A stretch of 64,000 bases of DNA, taken from contig NZ_FNAI01000006.1 of assembly GCF_900101875.1 (NCBI RefSeq), positions 248,001-312,000 of the forward strand. Direction: 5' to 3'. The stretch's first letter is position 1; the number at the start of each line of letters is the position of its first letter. The position numbers and the translations under genes were made by a program. This document shows positions 63,056-64,000 of this stretch, one piece after another. Under the pieces are notes generated by a model, which worked only from the letters and a program-made list of their open reading frames with translations, did not search any database and was not told where the DNA came from. This stretch comes from Mucilaginibacter pineti. GTDB lineage: Bacteria > Bacteroidota > Bacteroidia > Sphingobacteriales > Sphingobacteriaceae.

Positions 63056-64000
63056 TTATCGTAATAGCGTAACTGTACCCTTCTTTTTAATTACCTGGTT
63101 ATCCTTTGTGGTTACCTCCAGGTAATACACATATACACCTACCGGCTGGCGCGTACCTTTATAAGTTCCATCCCATCCAGAATCTTTATTGGTTGTTTTA
63201 AACTGAAGGCCGCCCCATTGATCATATATGGAGAATACTATGCTTTGAATGGTGTTACCATAAACCATCAGTATATCGTTATTACCATCGCCGTTGGGCG
63301 TAAAGGCGTTAGGGACAAAGATGCCGTCGCCCAGCGGATTGGTTGATGTTCCGGTAACCGCGGCAGAGTTGGCACTCAGCTCGCAATCTGTTGCTCCAAT
63401 TGCACGTACTATAATGGTTACGCTTTGATCTGGTTTTAAGCCTGTAACTACATGGGTTAAGCCGTTTGATCCTGAGCTTGGTGCCGAGAAGGTATTCCCG
63501 TTATCCAAACTTACTTCGTAACCTGTAGCCCCGCTTACCGCACCCCATTCAAATGCCACGCTTGATATGGTTGTTGTACCAACGCTTGGCACCGGCGCAG
63601 GTAGTGGCTGCAATATGGTAACCATAACCGGCGTACGTGATGGCGACACGCAATTACCTGTAGCACTCACGGCCTCGGCATAGTAAGTGGTATTTACCGA
63701 TAGCGGAGGTGTACCAAAACTATTACCTGTTGATAACGCTGTACCGCCCGTTGCTTCACCATACCATTTTATGGTAGCGCCCACAGTAGCTGTTGTAGCA
63801 TTTAACGTGGTGGTTAATCCCGGGCATATTGATGTACCTGCGCTGCTTACCTGCGGTTGCTCTGGCGATGGTGTTACTGTAACCATAGCACTTGTACGTG
63901 TTACCGATGGGCAGCTTGTGCTGTTAATAGCCTCGGCATAATAAGTGACGTTGGCAGATAACTGCGGAGTTAAGAAGTCTACCCCGGTAAATAATGCATT
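63056..64000 (-). CDS. CHU_C adhesin, partial (N-terminus beyond window edge)
   Basis: Only the C-terminal ~314 residues are in the window; the frame is open across base 64000, so the true start lies further right. The visible part has Ig-like modules of the CHU_C-associated type (TTYYAEAVSATGNCVSPSRT; LSANVTYYAEAINSTSC), a fibronectin-type module (VTGLKPDQSVTIIVRAIG), and a terminal sorting domain IFVPNAFTPNGDGNNDILM. It is probably a large secreted adhesin exported by the type IX system. It is first in the run adhesin-PorP/SprF-PorE-like. The Met at 63886 is not the start. Confidence 0.9.
   Translation of the reverse strand, partial: NALFTGVDFLTPQLSANVTYYAEAINSTSCPSVTRTSAMVTVTPSPEQPQVSSAGTSICPGLTTTLNATTATVGATIKWYGEATGGTALSTGNSFGTPPLSVNTTYYAEAVSATGNCVSPSRTPVMVTILQPLPAPVPSVGTTTISSVAFEWGAVSGATGYEVSLDNGNTFSAPSSGSNGLTHVVTGLKPDQSVTIIVRAIGATDCELSANSAAVTGTSTNPLGDGIFVPNAFTPNGDGNNDILMVYGNTIQSIVFSIYDQWGGLQFKTTNKDSGWDGTYKGTRQPVGVYVYYLEVTTKDNQVIKKKGTVTLLR

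Noticed and set aside
63056-63886. Complete 276-residue protein starting at the Met of MVTVTPSPEQ
   Set aside because: The frame remains open to base 64000 with continuing Ig-like sequence, so this Met is internal and the gene is cut by the window edge.

Overview
The window looks like a chromosomal segment of a Bacteroidota bacterium of the family Sphingobacteriaceae; a Mucilaginibacter- or Pedobacter-like genus is my inference. Support: SusC/SusD pair, type IX secretion genes (PorP/SprF, PorE-like OmpA protein, two CHU_C-type C-termini), the 1101-residue SecA form, DUF3098/DUF4293/DUF5683 proteins typical of the phylum, few Shine-Dalgarno sites, and one clean TAnnTTTG promoter element. No rRNA, tRNA, CRISPR array, phage or transposase gene was seen.

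Region 1 (1-19.4 kb) is mainly housekeeping on the minus strand: parA-parB-DUF5683-dapB-lepB; an FMN reductase (plus strand); a secreted CHU_C protein; an unknown membrane/secreted pair; a SPOR protein overlapping an M20 amidohydrolase; secA; ribF; truB; uppP; DUF3098; ftsX. Region 2 (19.5-35.3 kb) is mixed: a GH18-deacetylase-GT2 fusion, a small Cys-rich membrane protein, an ATP-grasp-like protein, gpsA, small exported proteins, a DEAD-box helicase with an RGG tail, a methyltransferase, an alpha/beta hydrolase, a DUF892 protein, truA and an ABC exporter. Region 3 (35.4-58.3 kb) is a polysaccharide utilisation locus: GH105, SDR, two discoidin-type surface lipoproteins, SusD, SusC, aldose epimerase, GH2 with a discoidin domain, a DUF5107-TPR protein, a sugar porter and a clan GH-D glycosidase, with a divergent AraC regulator. 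Region 4 (58.4-64 kb) holds a 21-residue-repeat coiled-coil protein ending in a histidine-kinase-like H-box, an orphan LuxR-type HTH protein, a small membrane protein, and a type IX-associated trio (PorE-like, PorP/SprF, CHU_C adhesin cut by the window edge).

The most unusual material is between genes. Two ~300-bp non-coding elements (about 16.84-17.15 kb and 24.90-25.20 kb) share a nested palindromic architecture and lie in opposite orientation. A second class consists of intergenic hairpins whose arms are built from short repeated words, with a different word at almost every locus. A third class is REP-like hairpins of the GTCATTCTGAG type. A 22-bp perfect hairpin overlaps the 3' end of a small gene. 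Together these suggest a genome with several active or recently active repeat-generating processes.
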